22,584 bases of DNA. It comes from Candidatus Aerophobetes bacterium Ae_b3b (GTDB taxonomy: Bacteria; Aerophobota; Aerophobia; Aerophobales; AE-B3A). The position numbers were made by a program, and so were the translations under genes. Each line of letters begins with the position of its first letter. Position 1 is the stretch's first letter. The notes under the pieces were generated by a model, which saw nothing but the letters and a program-made list of their open reading frames with translations, was not told the origin of the DNA and searched no databases. Where the stretch lies: positions 1 through 22,584 of the forward strand of contig NJBP01000037.1 of assembly GCA_005223085.1 (NCBI GenBank), read 5' to 3'. This document shows, one piece after another, positions 13,466 to 20,742 of the stretch.

Positions 13466-15829
13466 GTGGTAAGGGAGATCATTTTACTGCCCGAGTTTGC
13501 CCCTGGGTTTGTTGAGATAAAGAATAAGATTCCTAAATTTCAATATAGAAAGTCATTAGCCGAAGAGTTAAGGAAAAAAGAGCTCACCAAAGAGAAATGT
13601 ATAGACTTACTTAAATGTATGCTTCTCATCAGGAACCTCGAGGAAATGATTTGTGAGTTAAGGGAAAAGAAAGGTAGATATGGCCCTATGAAATATCTAT
13701 ATATTGGGGCAACTCATGTCTCAATCGGTCAGGAAGCAGTTTCTACTGGTGCTATATCAGCTATTTCGCCAAATGATTATATCACCAGTCATCATCGCGG
13801 GCATGGAGATGCTTTGGCCAAAGGATACTTTGTTATTAAAAGTATGAGCGATGCGGCTTTAATTAACCTGATTACAAAAGAGGAGAGAATAGCAGACTTT
13901 TTAGGATTTGAAGTCAAGGACAAAACTCACGCCGAATTAGTTGAGGAGGCCCTGCGACTACACCTTTTTAGGGGTATAGCTGAGTTATTTGGCAAAGAAG
14001 CTGGTTACTGCAAGGGAAGAGGAGGATCAATGCATATTGCTGATTTTAGCAGGGGTCACCTGGGGGCAAATGCTATCGTGGGAGGAAGTATGGGTATGGC
14101 TGTTGGCTCTGGAATGGCCTCAAGATACTTTGAAGACAGGAGGTTAACCCTATGTTTTGCCGGTGATGGTGCCTTTAACAATGGTATTGCTCATGAGACC
14201 ATAAATATGGCTACTATGGCTCAGTTCACCAATGGATTAATGAGTAAAAGGTTTGGAATTCCTATTGTTTTTGCTGCCGTTAACAATCAATACGGTATGA
14301 CCGGCCAGCAAAGAGGTGAGGTTACGGGAATAGAGTTTTTGGCAGAGAGGAGTTTTGGCTATAATAAAGAAGGAATGCATGCTGAAATTATTAATGGAAT
14401 GGATGTACTTGCGGTTAGAGATGCAACTAAAAGAGCAGCCGAGCTAGCCAGAAAGGGTAAGGGTCCCGTTTTTTTGGAATTTTGGTGCTATAGATTTAAG
14501 GGGCATAATGTGAAGGACAGGTTAGACAGGCCGGAGGATGAAACCTACCGTGCCCTAAAGGAGCTTGAGGCTTGGACCAAAATAGATCCTCTAAAGGCCT
14601 TTTCTAAAGAATTGATTGAAGAGAAGATTATTACCCCAGAGGAGCTTGAAAAGTGTGAAAAGGAAAGCAGGGCTCGAAATGAGAGTATGGCGGCTAAGGC
14701 TGCTGAGGCAAAGAGCCCTGATCCCGAGAAAATGTATTTCGGTCTCTTTAGTCCTACCAACTCAAGCGAAGTTCCTGAAAAGTTCAGAACCTCCTCTATC
14801 TTAAAGCAGCCAGAGTTTTTAAAAAGAGATCCTCATGTGCCCATTACCTATGGGGAAGCGGTAACTGAGGCTTTATTCCAGGAAATGAAGCGAGACAGAA
14901 GAGTCCTTCTCTGGGGAGAGGATATTGCTGACTACGGAGGTGCATATGGGGTTACAACGGGACTCCTTGAGATTTTTGGAAGAGAGCGCATTTTTAATAC
15001 GGCCATCTCAGAGGCAGCCATTATAGGAAGCGGAGCTGGGGCAGCCTTGAGGGGCTTAAGGCCAGTAGTGGAGATAATGTATATTGACTTTATCTTGCAA
15101 GCTTTAGATCAGCTGGGAAATCAAGCGGCAAAGTGGAAGTATATGTCCGGTGGTCAGGCAATTCTGCCTTTGACTATACGCACTACCATTGGTGGAGGCA
15201 AAGGGTACGCTGGTCAGCACTCACAGAGCCTGGAAGCTATACTTGCCCACCTGCCAGGATTGAAAATTGCTGCTCCTTCAGATGCCTATGATGCAAAGGG
15301 AATGCTAGCATCTGCTATAAGAGACGATAATCTGGTAGTATTTATTGAACATCAGAATCTTTACCGAGAACCTTTAGCTAAAAGTAAGGTTCCGAAGGAA
15401 GAGTACCTCGTTCCTCTGGGAAAGGCTAAGATTAAAAGGAAAGCTGATCCTTCTAAGGAGAGTGTGACCTTAGCTTGCTGGTTATCTATGGTACCTATAG
15501 CCTTAAGAGCTGCGGAAAAATTATCAGAGGAAGATATCGAAGTGGAAGTAATTGATATTCGCTCGTTATACCCTCTTGATATAGATACTATAGTGAAATC
15601 CATCCAGAAGACGGGTAGAGGTGCCATAGTTCACCAGGCAGTTCAATTTATGGGTTTTGGAGCAGAGATAGGCATGGAAATTCAGGAAAAAGCGTTTGAT
15701 TATCTGGATGCCCCAGTACTCCGGATAGCAGCTCCAAACACACCTCCACCCGCGTCTTCGGTTTTGGAAAAGGCATTTTTACCCAGTGAAAAAGATGTTA
15801 TCGCCGGAATAAAGAGGCTTATCCGGTAG
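13466..15829 (+). CDS. Fused E1 alpha-beta thiamine-diphosphate 2-oxoacid/acetoin-type dehydrogenase
   Basis: A 787-residue protein joining both subunits of a pyruvate/acetoin/branched-chain-type E1. The alpha part (about 40-420) has YIGATHVSIGQEAV, SHHRGHGDALAKG, YCKGRGGSMH and the thiamine-diphosphate GDGAFNNG motif near 233. The beta part (about 455-787) has WGEDIADYGGAYGVT with the expected Glu near 485, ISEAAIIGSGAGAAL and AGQHSQSLEA. A ~45-residue insert (about 122-168) separates SHHRGHG from the GYCKG region, where standard alpha subunits are short. GTG 13466 has AAGGAGGA upstream. No E2 or E3 gene is present in the window, so an electron or acyl acceptor must be encoded elsewhere, or the chemistry differs. 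The link to the sugar pathway is positional only. Confidence 0.87.
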   Translation: MVREIILLPEFAPGFVEIKNKIPKFQYRKSLAEELRKKELTKEKCIDLLKCMLLIRNLEEMICELREKKGRYGPMKYLYIGATHVSIGQEAVSTGAISAISPNDYITSHHRGHGDALAKGYFVIKSMSDAALINLITKEERIADFLGFEVKDKTHAELVEEALRLHLFRGIAELFGKEAGYCKGRGGSMHIADFSRGHLGANAIVGGSMGMAVGSGMASRYFEDRRLTLCFAGDGAFNNGIAHETINMATMAQFTNGLMSKRFGIPIVFAAVNNQYGMTGQQRGEVTGIEFLAERSFGYNKEGMHAEIINGMDVLAVRDATKRAAELARKGKGPVFLEFWCYRFKGHNVKDRLDRPEDETYRALKELEAWTKIDPLKAFSKELIEEKIITPEELEKCEKESRARNESMAAKAAEAKSPDPEKMYFGLFSPTNSSEVPEKFRTSSILKQPEFLKRDPHVPITYGEAVTEALFQEMKRDRRVLLWGEDIADYGGAYGVTTGLLEIFGRERIFNTAISEAAIIGSGAGAALRGLRPVVEIMYIDFILQALDQLGNQAAKWKYMSGGQAILPLTIRTTIGGGKGYAGQHSQSLEAILAHLPGLKIAAPSDAYDAKGMLASAIRDDNLVVFIEHQNLYREPLAKSKVPKEEYLVPLGKAKIKRKADPSKESVTLACWLSMVPIALRAAEKLSEEDIEVEVIDIRSLYPLDIDTIVKSIQKTGRGAIVHQAVQFMGFGAEIGMEIQEKAFDYLDAPVLRIAAPNTPPPASSVLEKAFLPSEKDVIAGIKRLIR

Positions 15830-15934
15830 AGATATTTTAGCTCTAAAAATTAGTTCATTCTTGCCCATCCCCTATTCCCCTGAAATTGAGAGACGAGCCA
15901 ATGTCCTAAATACATTTTTGCTTGATCCGTTTTG

Positions 15935-15963
15935 TTGCCAAAAATTTATTTTTAGTTTATAAT
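15935..15963 (+). promoter_or_regulatory. Near-consensus promoter for the protease cassette
   Basis: TTGCCA (15935-15940) and a perfect TATAAT (15958-15963) are separated by 17 bases. Transcription would begin about 15970, just before the GAGGTGA ribosome binding site, giving a very short leader. The cassette at 15981-17874 is therefore a transcription unit separate from the sugar genes. Confidence 0.75.
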
Positions 15964-15980
15964 TAAAAGCGAGGTGAATT

Positions 15981-17045
15981 ATGCCCAAAAAGGAAGAAAA
16001 ACAACCTAAACAACTTAAATCTTTATCGCGCTTGGAGTTAATCAAGCAAATTGAAAAAGAACGCAATTCTGCGATGATTTGTTATATTACTGGCGATAGA
16101 GATAAATTCAGTACAAAAATTGGAGATGATGTAATTCCAATACTTTTTAGACACCTTGAATTGATTGGCAATAGAGAAAATATCGATCTATTGCTTTATA
16201 CTCGCGGCGGTGATATGGTTGTGCCGATTAGAATTGTGAAGATCATAAGAAGCTTTTGCAGAAAGTTTAGCGTCTTGATCCCTTATCGAGCGCATAGTGC
16301 AGGGACGCTTGTTGCTCTTGGAGCTGATGAAATTGTGATGACTAAATTAGGAGAGTTAACACCAGTTGATCCTACTACTCAACATCCTTTTAACCCGCGA
16401 GATCCAGTAGATCAAAAGAAAATCATTCCCATTAGCGTTGAAGACATCGCTTCTTATTTACTTTTGGCCAAAGACAAAGTTAAGGTAAAAGAAGATAAGA
16501 TGGCCGAAATTTATGACAATCTTACCAAGCATTCTTATCTTGACCCGAGACATCTTCATCCTTTGGCCTTAGGTAATCTCTACAGGGCACAGAGAATGAT
16601 TAGGATGTTGTCAGAAAGGCTTCTGAGTCTTCATATGGATCCCAAAAAAGAAAGCAACAAAAAAACTATAGGAGAAATTGTAAATGAGATTACCAGTGAT
16701 ATATGTATCCATAATTATCCCATCTATAGAGATGAGGCAAAGATGTTAGGACTTAAGGTGCTCGTTCCGAATTATGAATTAGAAAGGATGTTGTGGAGTT
16801 TATACGAGAGATATGCTGAAGAGATGGAATTGACCAAGCCATTTAACCCATTAGAGGCTTTAGGGAGAGATGATGCTAAAAATATTAAATACGGTGCGGC
16901 TTATATTGAAAGCGTAAAGGCCCAAGACACTTTTTATTATGATATTCGCATAAATAAAGCCCCAGCCCCTCAAGTTCCCGGTCAGCCGCCAATTCCAGCA
17001 ATAAATGTAAAAGTGGCCGGCTTTGCTTGGGAGAAAGTGAGGTAA
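15981..17045 (+). CDS. SDH-type serine protease (ClpP/SppA fold)
   Basis: A 354-residue protein resembling the serine dehydrogenase proteinase family (SDH_sah, ClpP/crotonase-like fold). The core shows LLLYTRGGD at residues 71-78 and YRAHSAGTLVALGAD with the likely nucleophile Ser106, then GELTPVDPTTQHPF. These resemble the signal peptide peptidase A substrate-groove and nucleophile elbows. There is no signal peptide and no clear membrane segment, so it is probably cytoplasmic, unlike SppA. The C-terminal half is helical and charged, and the protein ends in a Pro-rich segment (APAPQVPGQPPIPA). ATG 15981 has GAGGTGA at 15971-15977. The stop lies within the next gene's ribosome binding region, so the three genes are coupled. 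The substrate is unknown. Confidence 0.78.
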   Translation: MPKKEEKQPKQLKSLSRLELIKQIEKERNSAMICYITGDRDKFSTKIGDDVIPILFRHLELIGNRENIDLLLYTRGGDMVVPIRIVKIIRSFCRKFSVLIPYRAHSAGTLVALGADEIVMTKLGELTPVDPTTQHPFNPRDPVDQKKIIPISVEDIASYLLLAKDKVKVKEDKMAEIYDNLTKHSYLDPRHLHPLALGNLYRAQRMIRMLSERLLSLHMDPKKESNKKTIGEIVNEITSDICIHNYPIYRDEAKMLGLKVLVPNYELERMLWSLYERYAEEMELTKPFNPLEALGRDDAKNIKYGAAYIESVKAQDTFYYDIRINKAPAPQVPGQPPIPAINVKVAGFAWEKVR

Positions 17046-17050
17046 ATATT

Positions 17051-17467
17051 ATGAATACTGCTGATACATCAATTCTTACCGAAAATATAATTCATCCTCA
17101 ACAAGTGGACACGGTGGGTAGTGTTCCTATTTTTGCTTTTCCTGGGGTAGATATGCCCACTATAGAAGATTTGCCCGGAAAGAAAACACAGGAGTTAGAG
17201 GCAGAAAAGCCTGTGATTCTTGAAGATGCAAATGTACTTGAATTAGCCCAAAAATATTATGAAACACGGAAAGAGAGTTTCTTGAAAAAATACGGGGGCA
17301 AATATATTGCTATTTTTAATAATGAAGTAGTTGGGTCGGATAAAGACTTTTCAAAACTTGCCCAAAGGATTTATAAAAAATATGGCTACCAAACTATGTA
17401 CATGCCATTCGTTGAAGCAAAAAGGAAGGTTGTCAAAATTCCTTCTCCACGAATTAAGATTTTATAA
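17051..17467 (+). CDS. DUF5678-like protein with extended N-terminus
   Basis: A 138-residue protein. The C-terminal half (about 75-130) has KKYGGKYIAIFNNEVVGSDKDFSKL, which matches my memory of the DUF5678 pattern (a short beta-hairpin protein reading like GKWIAIVDGEVV, then a helix). The N-terminal ~65 residues are polar, Pro/Glu-rich and probably disordered, including TVGSVPIFAFPGVDMP. The family has no established function. ATG 17051 is chosen because GAGG (17038-17041) lies 9 bases upstream. A GTG at 17027 would overlap the protease. It sits between two proteases, so an adaptor, substrate or inhibitor role is plausible. That is inference only. Confidence 0.65.
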   Translation: MNTADTSILTENIIHPQQVDTVGSVPIFAFPGVDMPTIEDLPGKKTQELEAEKPVILEDANVLELAQKYYETRKESFLKKYGGKYIAIFNNEVVGSDKDFSKLAQRIYKKYGYQTMYMPFVEAKRKVVKIPSPRIKIL

Positions 17468-17469
17468 TT

Positions 17470-17874
17470 ATGGTTAAGAGGAAATTACCTTTAGTCCATT
17501 CTTACGATAAAAATAATTTTGATCCTCCGGCTCCAGTTTTGGAGGTTTCTTTAACTAGGCCTGGCCCAGTATCATATGGACAAATGGTTAGGTCTCCAGC
17601 GTTGCTCGATTCTGGGGCGGATATGACTGTGATTCCACGATGGATAGCTCAACAATTACAACTTAAATATGTAGATGAAGTATGCGCCTATGGATATGAC
17701 GGGGTTCCAAAAGAGACTTTTGTCTACTCGGTAAAAATTACTTTTGATAACTTAGGAGATTTTATAATTAGAACCATAGTATCAGACAGTGAGCACATTT
17801 TCATTGGTAGGGATATACTTAACAAATGGTCCTTGTTCCTAAAAGGGCCTAGTAAGATTTTTGAAATTAGTTGA
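17470..17874 (+). CDS. Retropepsin-like aspartyl protease
   Basis: A 134-residue single-domain retropepsin-like protein. The catalytic motif is ALLDSGADMTVIP with Asp47. A flap-like hairpin (DGVPKETFVYSVKITF) and the C-terminal FIGRDILNKWSLFLKG segment (the family's Ile-Gly-Arg-Asp signature) follow in order. Such domains act as homodimers, each chain giving one Asp. There is no signal peptide, so it is probably cytoplasmic. ATG 17470 starts two bases after the previous stop with no strong ribosome binding site, implying coupling to the DUF5678-like gene. Tandem stops TGA TAA end the gene. DUF5678-like and retropepsin genes side by side are, in my recollection, a recurring pair of unknown purpose. 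Confidence 0.78.
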   Translation: MVKRKLPLVHSYDKNNFDPPAPVLEVSLTRPGPVSYGQMVRSPALLDSGADMTVIPRWIAQQLQLKYVDEVCAYGYDGVPKETFVYSVKITFDNLGDFIIRTIVSDSEHIFIGRDILNKWSLFLKGPSKIFEIS

Positions 17875-17922
17875 TAAAATTTATTAGGTGACGGCTCGCC
17901 TGCTTTGCGTGTGTTAGTGAAA

Positions 17923-18045
17923 ATGGGCAAATTTTACCTGCCGCCCAATGTTTGTCCAAAAGAAGTCGGTGAGAAAAAGAATTTTGTTTTTCTTCCTGTT
18001 TGGCCCAAAAAGGACGATACTCGACATTTTATAAAAATGTTATAA
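17923..18045 (+). CDS. Possible 40-residue small ORF, unidentified
   Basis: ATG 17923 opens 40 codons to TAA 18043-18045. The peptide begins MGKFYLPPNVCP and has a FVFLPVWPKK core, so its composition looks protein-like. No clear ribosome binding site precedes it. The frame is open back to the tandem stops of the retropepsin gene, so it could be the decayed tail of another gene. No family is recognised. Confidence 0.22.
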   Translation: MGKFYLPPNVCPKEVGEKKNFVFLPVWPKKDDTRHFIKML

Positions 18046-18081
18046 AATGATTATGATGGGAAAAGAGTTTTTCACCATCAT
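18025..18081. promoter_or_regulatory. Two inverted repeats upstream of the zinc-ribbon gene
   Basis: CATTTTATAA (18025-18034) and TTATAAAATG (18040-18049) form a perfect 10-bp inverted repeat with a 5-base centre. The right arm contains a TATAAA -10-like box without a clear -35. The second repeat, ATGATGGGAAAA (18053-18064) with TTTTC(A)CCATCAT (18069-18081), has one bulged A and ends just before the GAAGGAGG ribosome binding site. They may be an operator, or a hairpin controlling the next gene. Confidence 0.5.
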
Positions 18082-18095
18082 GAAGGAGGCAAACT

Positions 18096-18410
18096 ATGAT
18101 TAGACAGGTCAAGACAACTCTTCGTTGTAGCTGGTGTTTGAGTGAGGCCCCAACTTTGATAACCTATATGGGGGATTCTATCGTTAAGATGGAGTGTCAG
18201 AGTTGTGGGCACATATATAGAATATCTAAAGCATCCCTTTATTCATCTATACTTTCCCAGTGGGAAACAAGAGCCTTAACCAAGCCCTTGAGACTGGCCA
18301 AAGAGATAAAAAACCATCCCTCTCGCTTTGTGTTGAGCTTTCCCTTTAGAGTTCTTACTAAACCCTTGAGGGTGACCAAAGAGCTGGCACAGACATACAT
18401 TAAGTCCTGA
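18096..18410 (+). CDS. Small zinc-ribbon protein with internal duplication
   Basis: A 104-residue protein. Cys11-x-x-Cys14 and Cys34-x-x-Cys37 (CSWC and MECQSCGH) form a four-Cys zinc ribbon in the first 40 residues. The C-terminal half is basic and contains two copies of a ten-residue unit: ALTKPLRLAKE at about 60-70 and VLTKPLRVTKE at about 86-96, separated by an aromatic/hydrophobic segment. ATG 18096 has GAAGGAGG upstream. I cannot assign a function. A zinc ribbon with a basic tail suggests nucleic-acid or protein binding. I recall similar small proteins labelled only by uninformative names in public genomes. The IS element lies 130 bases downstream. Confidence 0.65.
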   Translation: MIRQVKTTLRCSWCLSEAPTLITYMGDSIVKMECQSCGHIYRISKASLYSSILSQWETRALTKPLRLAKEIKNHPSRFVLSFPFRVLTKPLRVTKELAQTYIKS

Positions 18411-18538
18411 AAATCGATTGGTAAGAGGCTAGATAATTTGGAGATAACCCTCAAGCCTGTCTGATCGAGCAAGCATCATCATAGCTCGCACCTGCTAAAA
18501 ATACAAGCCTAAACACATCATAAGCAGGCAAATACTTG
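18411..18538. other. Spacer between zinc-ribbon gene and insertion sequence
   Basis: No ORF was seen here. Short complementary pairs (CGAGC with GCTCG, and CCTGCT with AGCAGG) could form small hairpins, but none is followed by a T tract. It ends in the TCTCA target duplication at 18539-18543. Confidence 0.4.
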
Positions 18539-18654
18539 TCTCACTCGACTTTGACAGTTGCAAAATAAAGATCCTTTATTCATCATAATTTCGGCGATTG
18601 AAAATGAGGCGTACCACTAGGTTTGACTTTTCGCTCTTTGACAAAAAGCTGAAG

Positions 18655-20232
18655 TTATAACTCTTGTACTTGAGGAGGAACTCGAAGACCCACAGCTCGA
18701 AATGCCCTGTGGGCAAGACCCTGAAGTTCAGTCCTCACAAGATATGCTTTATCTTTGATAAAGAGCTTAACAGCTCTTATCTTCTGGACATCCCTAATCA
18801 CTTTCCAGACACTTTCTTTGATGCCTATCTCAGAAAGCCTTTTCTGCAAGGATACAGTGAGAAGAAAAGCTAAAAAACAGATGAAGATGTGTCCTCTAAC
18901 CCGGGAAGGTGTCCAGTGAAAGATAGGTCTTATCTTGAAGATATCCTTGATATCCCGGAAGGCATGCTCTATCATCCAGAGATTCTTGTAGGCTCGTGCT
19001 ACCTCCTCTGAAGAAAGGTCAGTACTGGTTTGCAGCACATACTTTCCATCGTAGCGAGCTTCTTTCTGTGTCCTTTCCTTGTCAATGATGATCTTCTTAG
19101 CTTCTATTTTGCAGAATCTTTTAGCATCTCCAGTTAATACTCTCCCAAGAGAGCCGGTTTTGGTTTTCTCCTGTAGGTTCTTGATGATCTCATCCCGGTC
19201 CATTTTGTCTTTTTCTGCCTCGTGAGGGTTGTAGCAGATGATATAGCGCCCCTTATTTAGTTTAACCTCTTTTACCTTCAGGTTATCCTCTACATCCTTG
19301 TAGCGGCCTGGGGTGGATAAGACAAAATCTCTTATTCTCTTAAGACCCCTCATCTTAACTCCTACGATGTAGTCGTAGTCTTCTTCCTCAATGAGAGAAA
19401 GATTTTTCTCTGATACCATACCCCTGTCGGCAACAAAGATGATCCTTCTTATCCTAAAACGTCGGGAGAGACTACGCAAGGCTACCTTGAGGGTTTTGGC
19501 ATCGTGAAAGTTTCCGGGAAAGCTCTCGCATCCTACGGGAATACCCTCACCGGTCATTAGGATACCAATGACAACCTGGTTAGTATCAGGACGATTATCT
19601 CGTGAAAATCCTTTTGTAGCAAGATTCTCTGGCCCATCTCCTTCAAAATAGATGCTGGTGGTGTCATAAAAGACAACATCAAGCTTTAAGTTGAATAAGC
19701 TCTTTACCCGCTCAAATAAATCCTCTTCAATTTTTTCCTTGTGCTCATCCAGAAAGTCCAGGGAGCGGTAAAGATGTTGAAGCTCGAGGATCTTAAAGAC
19801 TGGATGGTGTATATCATCCAGCCACTCATATACCCTGAGCTTACTAGAAGCAGAGATAATCCTATTTAAGACCATAGCAAAGATTGCTTCTTTCACATTA
19901 AAGGTATGATTATGGGAGGCAAGGCAGCTTTCCAGAATCTCCTCAAGGCTGAGTAGCTTAAAGAGTCTGTGAAAGATAAGCGGTGCTCCGTACTCCTTAT
20001 CGTCTTTAGCTAAAAGATCTTTACTTATCTCAATGACCTGAAGCTTGTCGGTGAACTTGCCAAGACCCCTAATGAGGGTATCTATGCCTCCTCTTTTAAG
20101 GTCCTTGAGACGACCCAAAGTGCAGATCACTCTCTGGTGAGGCTTGCCATTTTCCCACACGCTCTTGGCAATCTGGAGGTATACTCTTTTGGACCCATCT
20201 TTGTTTACAAATGTTTTTGTTCTCACAAACAT
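18655..20232 (-). CDS. DDE transposase of the IS1634/IS4-like type
   Basis: A 525-residue transposase. The N-terminus MFVRTKTFVNKDGSKRVYLQ and CTLGRL pattern is typical of IS1634-family proteins. The DDE triad is visible: Asp190 (VVFYDTTS), Asp269 (FVADRG) and Glu422 in the WMIEHAFRDIK motif (YREK-like region). The ATG at 20232 is chosen over one 21 bases upstream because a consensus promoter places the transcription start about 3 bases before it. The longer start would lie inside the -10. The mRNA should be nearly leaderless, which limits translation and so transposition. No frameshift or stop interrupts it, so the element may still be active. Confidence 0.92.
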   Translation of the reverse strand: MFVRTKTFVNKDGSKRVYLQIAKSVWENGKPHQRVICTLGRLKDLKRGGIDTLIRGLGKFTDKLQVIEISKDLLAKDDKEYGAPLIFHRLFKLLSLEEILESCLASHNHTFNVKEAIFAMVLNRIISASSKLRVYEWLDDIHHPVFKILELQHLYRSLDFLDEHKEKIEEDLFERVKSLFNLKLDVVFYDTTSIYFEGDGPENLATKGFSRDNRPDTNQVVIGILMTGEGIPVGCESFPGNFHDAKTLKVALRSLSRRFRIRRIIFVADRGMVSEKNLSLIEEEDYDYIVGVKMRGLKRIRDFVLSTPGRYKDVEDNLKVKEVKLNKGRYIICYNPHEAEKDKMDRDEIIKNLQEKTKTGSLGRVLTGDAKRFCKIEAKKIIIDKERTQKEARYDGKYVLQTSTDLSSEEVARAYKNLWMIEHAFRDIKDIFKIRPIFHWTPSRVRGHIFICFLAFLLTVSLQKRLSEIGIKESVWKVIRDVQKIRAVKLFIKDKAYLVRTELQGLAHRAFRAVGLRVPPQVQEL

Positions 20233-20241
20233 GGCAATAAT

Positions 20242-20269
20242 ATTATAGCACAATTATCCTAATTGTCAA
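20242..20269 (-). promoter_or_regulatory. Consensus transposase promoter
   Basis: On the minus strand TTGACA (20264-20269) and TATAAT (20242-20247) are both perfect consensus hexamers with a 16-base spacer. The expected start near 20235 gives an almost leaderless transposase mRNA. Confidence 0.8.
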
Positions 20270-20392
20270 GGGGCAAGTTAGCTATACGTGGCATCAGGTC
20301 TCAGAAACTCCAAAAACAAAGTTCCCATTTCATGCGACTTTCAGCGATTGAGATGGCCATTTTTGGCCTTCAACTGTCAAAGTCGAGTCTCA

Positions 20393-20675
20393 TTCTCTCT
20401 ATTTTCTAATCCAAAAATCGCTTGTATTCCTTAAAGATAGCGTATAATTAATTCTCAAATTTCGCAATTTCTTCTCATAATTACCTCACCGTGTTATAGG
20501 ATTTACCCCCCCCAAGGAATTTCTGGACTAAAACAAACTCATCATAGTGTAAAATAATTAGGAGTTTTGAGGAGCGTATTCACGATGAAATGAATAACAT
20601 CCCTTTTATTTTTCCTGAAAAGACCCTTGAAGCCCAGGTTAACTTTCAATTTTTCAGAGATTTAATTCGGGGGGA
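20393..20675. other. Spacer after the IS with a possible gene fragment
   Basis: No intact gene is seen. A C8 run lies at 20506-20513. From 20548 a + strand frame stays open for 42 codons to a TGA at 20677-20679 inside the GntR promoter. Its end reads NIPFIFPEKTLEAQ and looks like the tail of a protein I cannot identify. No start with a ribosome binding site was found, so it is probably a remnant of a lost gene. Confidence 0.3.
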
Positions 20676-20742
20676 TTGACAAATTTTCAAGTTAGGATAA
20701 TATATAGTGAGTAATCCTGTAATTATAGGAGGATGTAATTAT
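20676..20742 (+). promoter_or_regulatory. GntR gene promoter with possible autoregulatory site
   Basis: TTGACA (20676-20681) and TAATAT (20698-20703) are spaced by 16 bases. Downstream, CCTGTAATTATAGG (20716-20729) is palindromic at 12 of 14 positions, and TGTAATTAT is directly repeated at 20718 and 20734 around the ribosome binding site AGGAGG. This could be an autoregulatory operator. Confidence 0.6.

Larger units (their letters stand above)
18544..20387 (-). mobile_element. Intact IS1634-like insertion sequence
   Basis: An 1844-bp element bounded by perfect 17-bp terminal inverted repeats: CTCGACTTTGACAGTTG at 18544-18560 and its complement at 20371-20387. It is flanked by a 5-bp target duplication, TCTCA, at 18539-18543 and 20388-20392. 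A related subterminal motif, TTTC(G/A)GCGATTGA, recurs in direct orientation at 18589-18601 and 20339-20351, perhaps transposase binding sites. One transposase gene on the minus strand fills the interior. Matching flanking duplications and an open reading frame suggest a recent insertion. Confidence 0.9.

Noticed and set aside
13466-15829. Split transketolase (as in apiose or sulfo-sugar pathways)
   Set aside because: The YIGxxHVSIGQEAV, RGHG, CKGRGGSMH and ISEA motifs are those of E1 alpha/beta dehydrogenases rather than transketolase halves.
18544-18560. TTGACA within the IS terminal repeat as an outward promoter
   Set aside because: In both ends the hexamer points into the element, so it cannot drive flanking genes.
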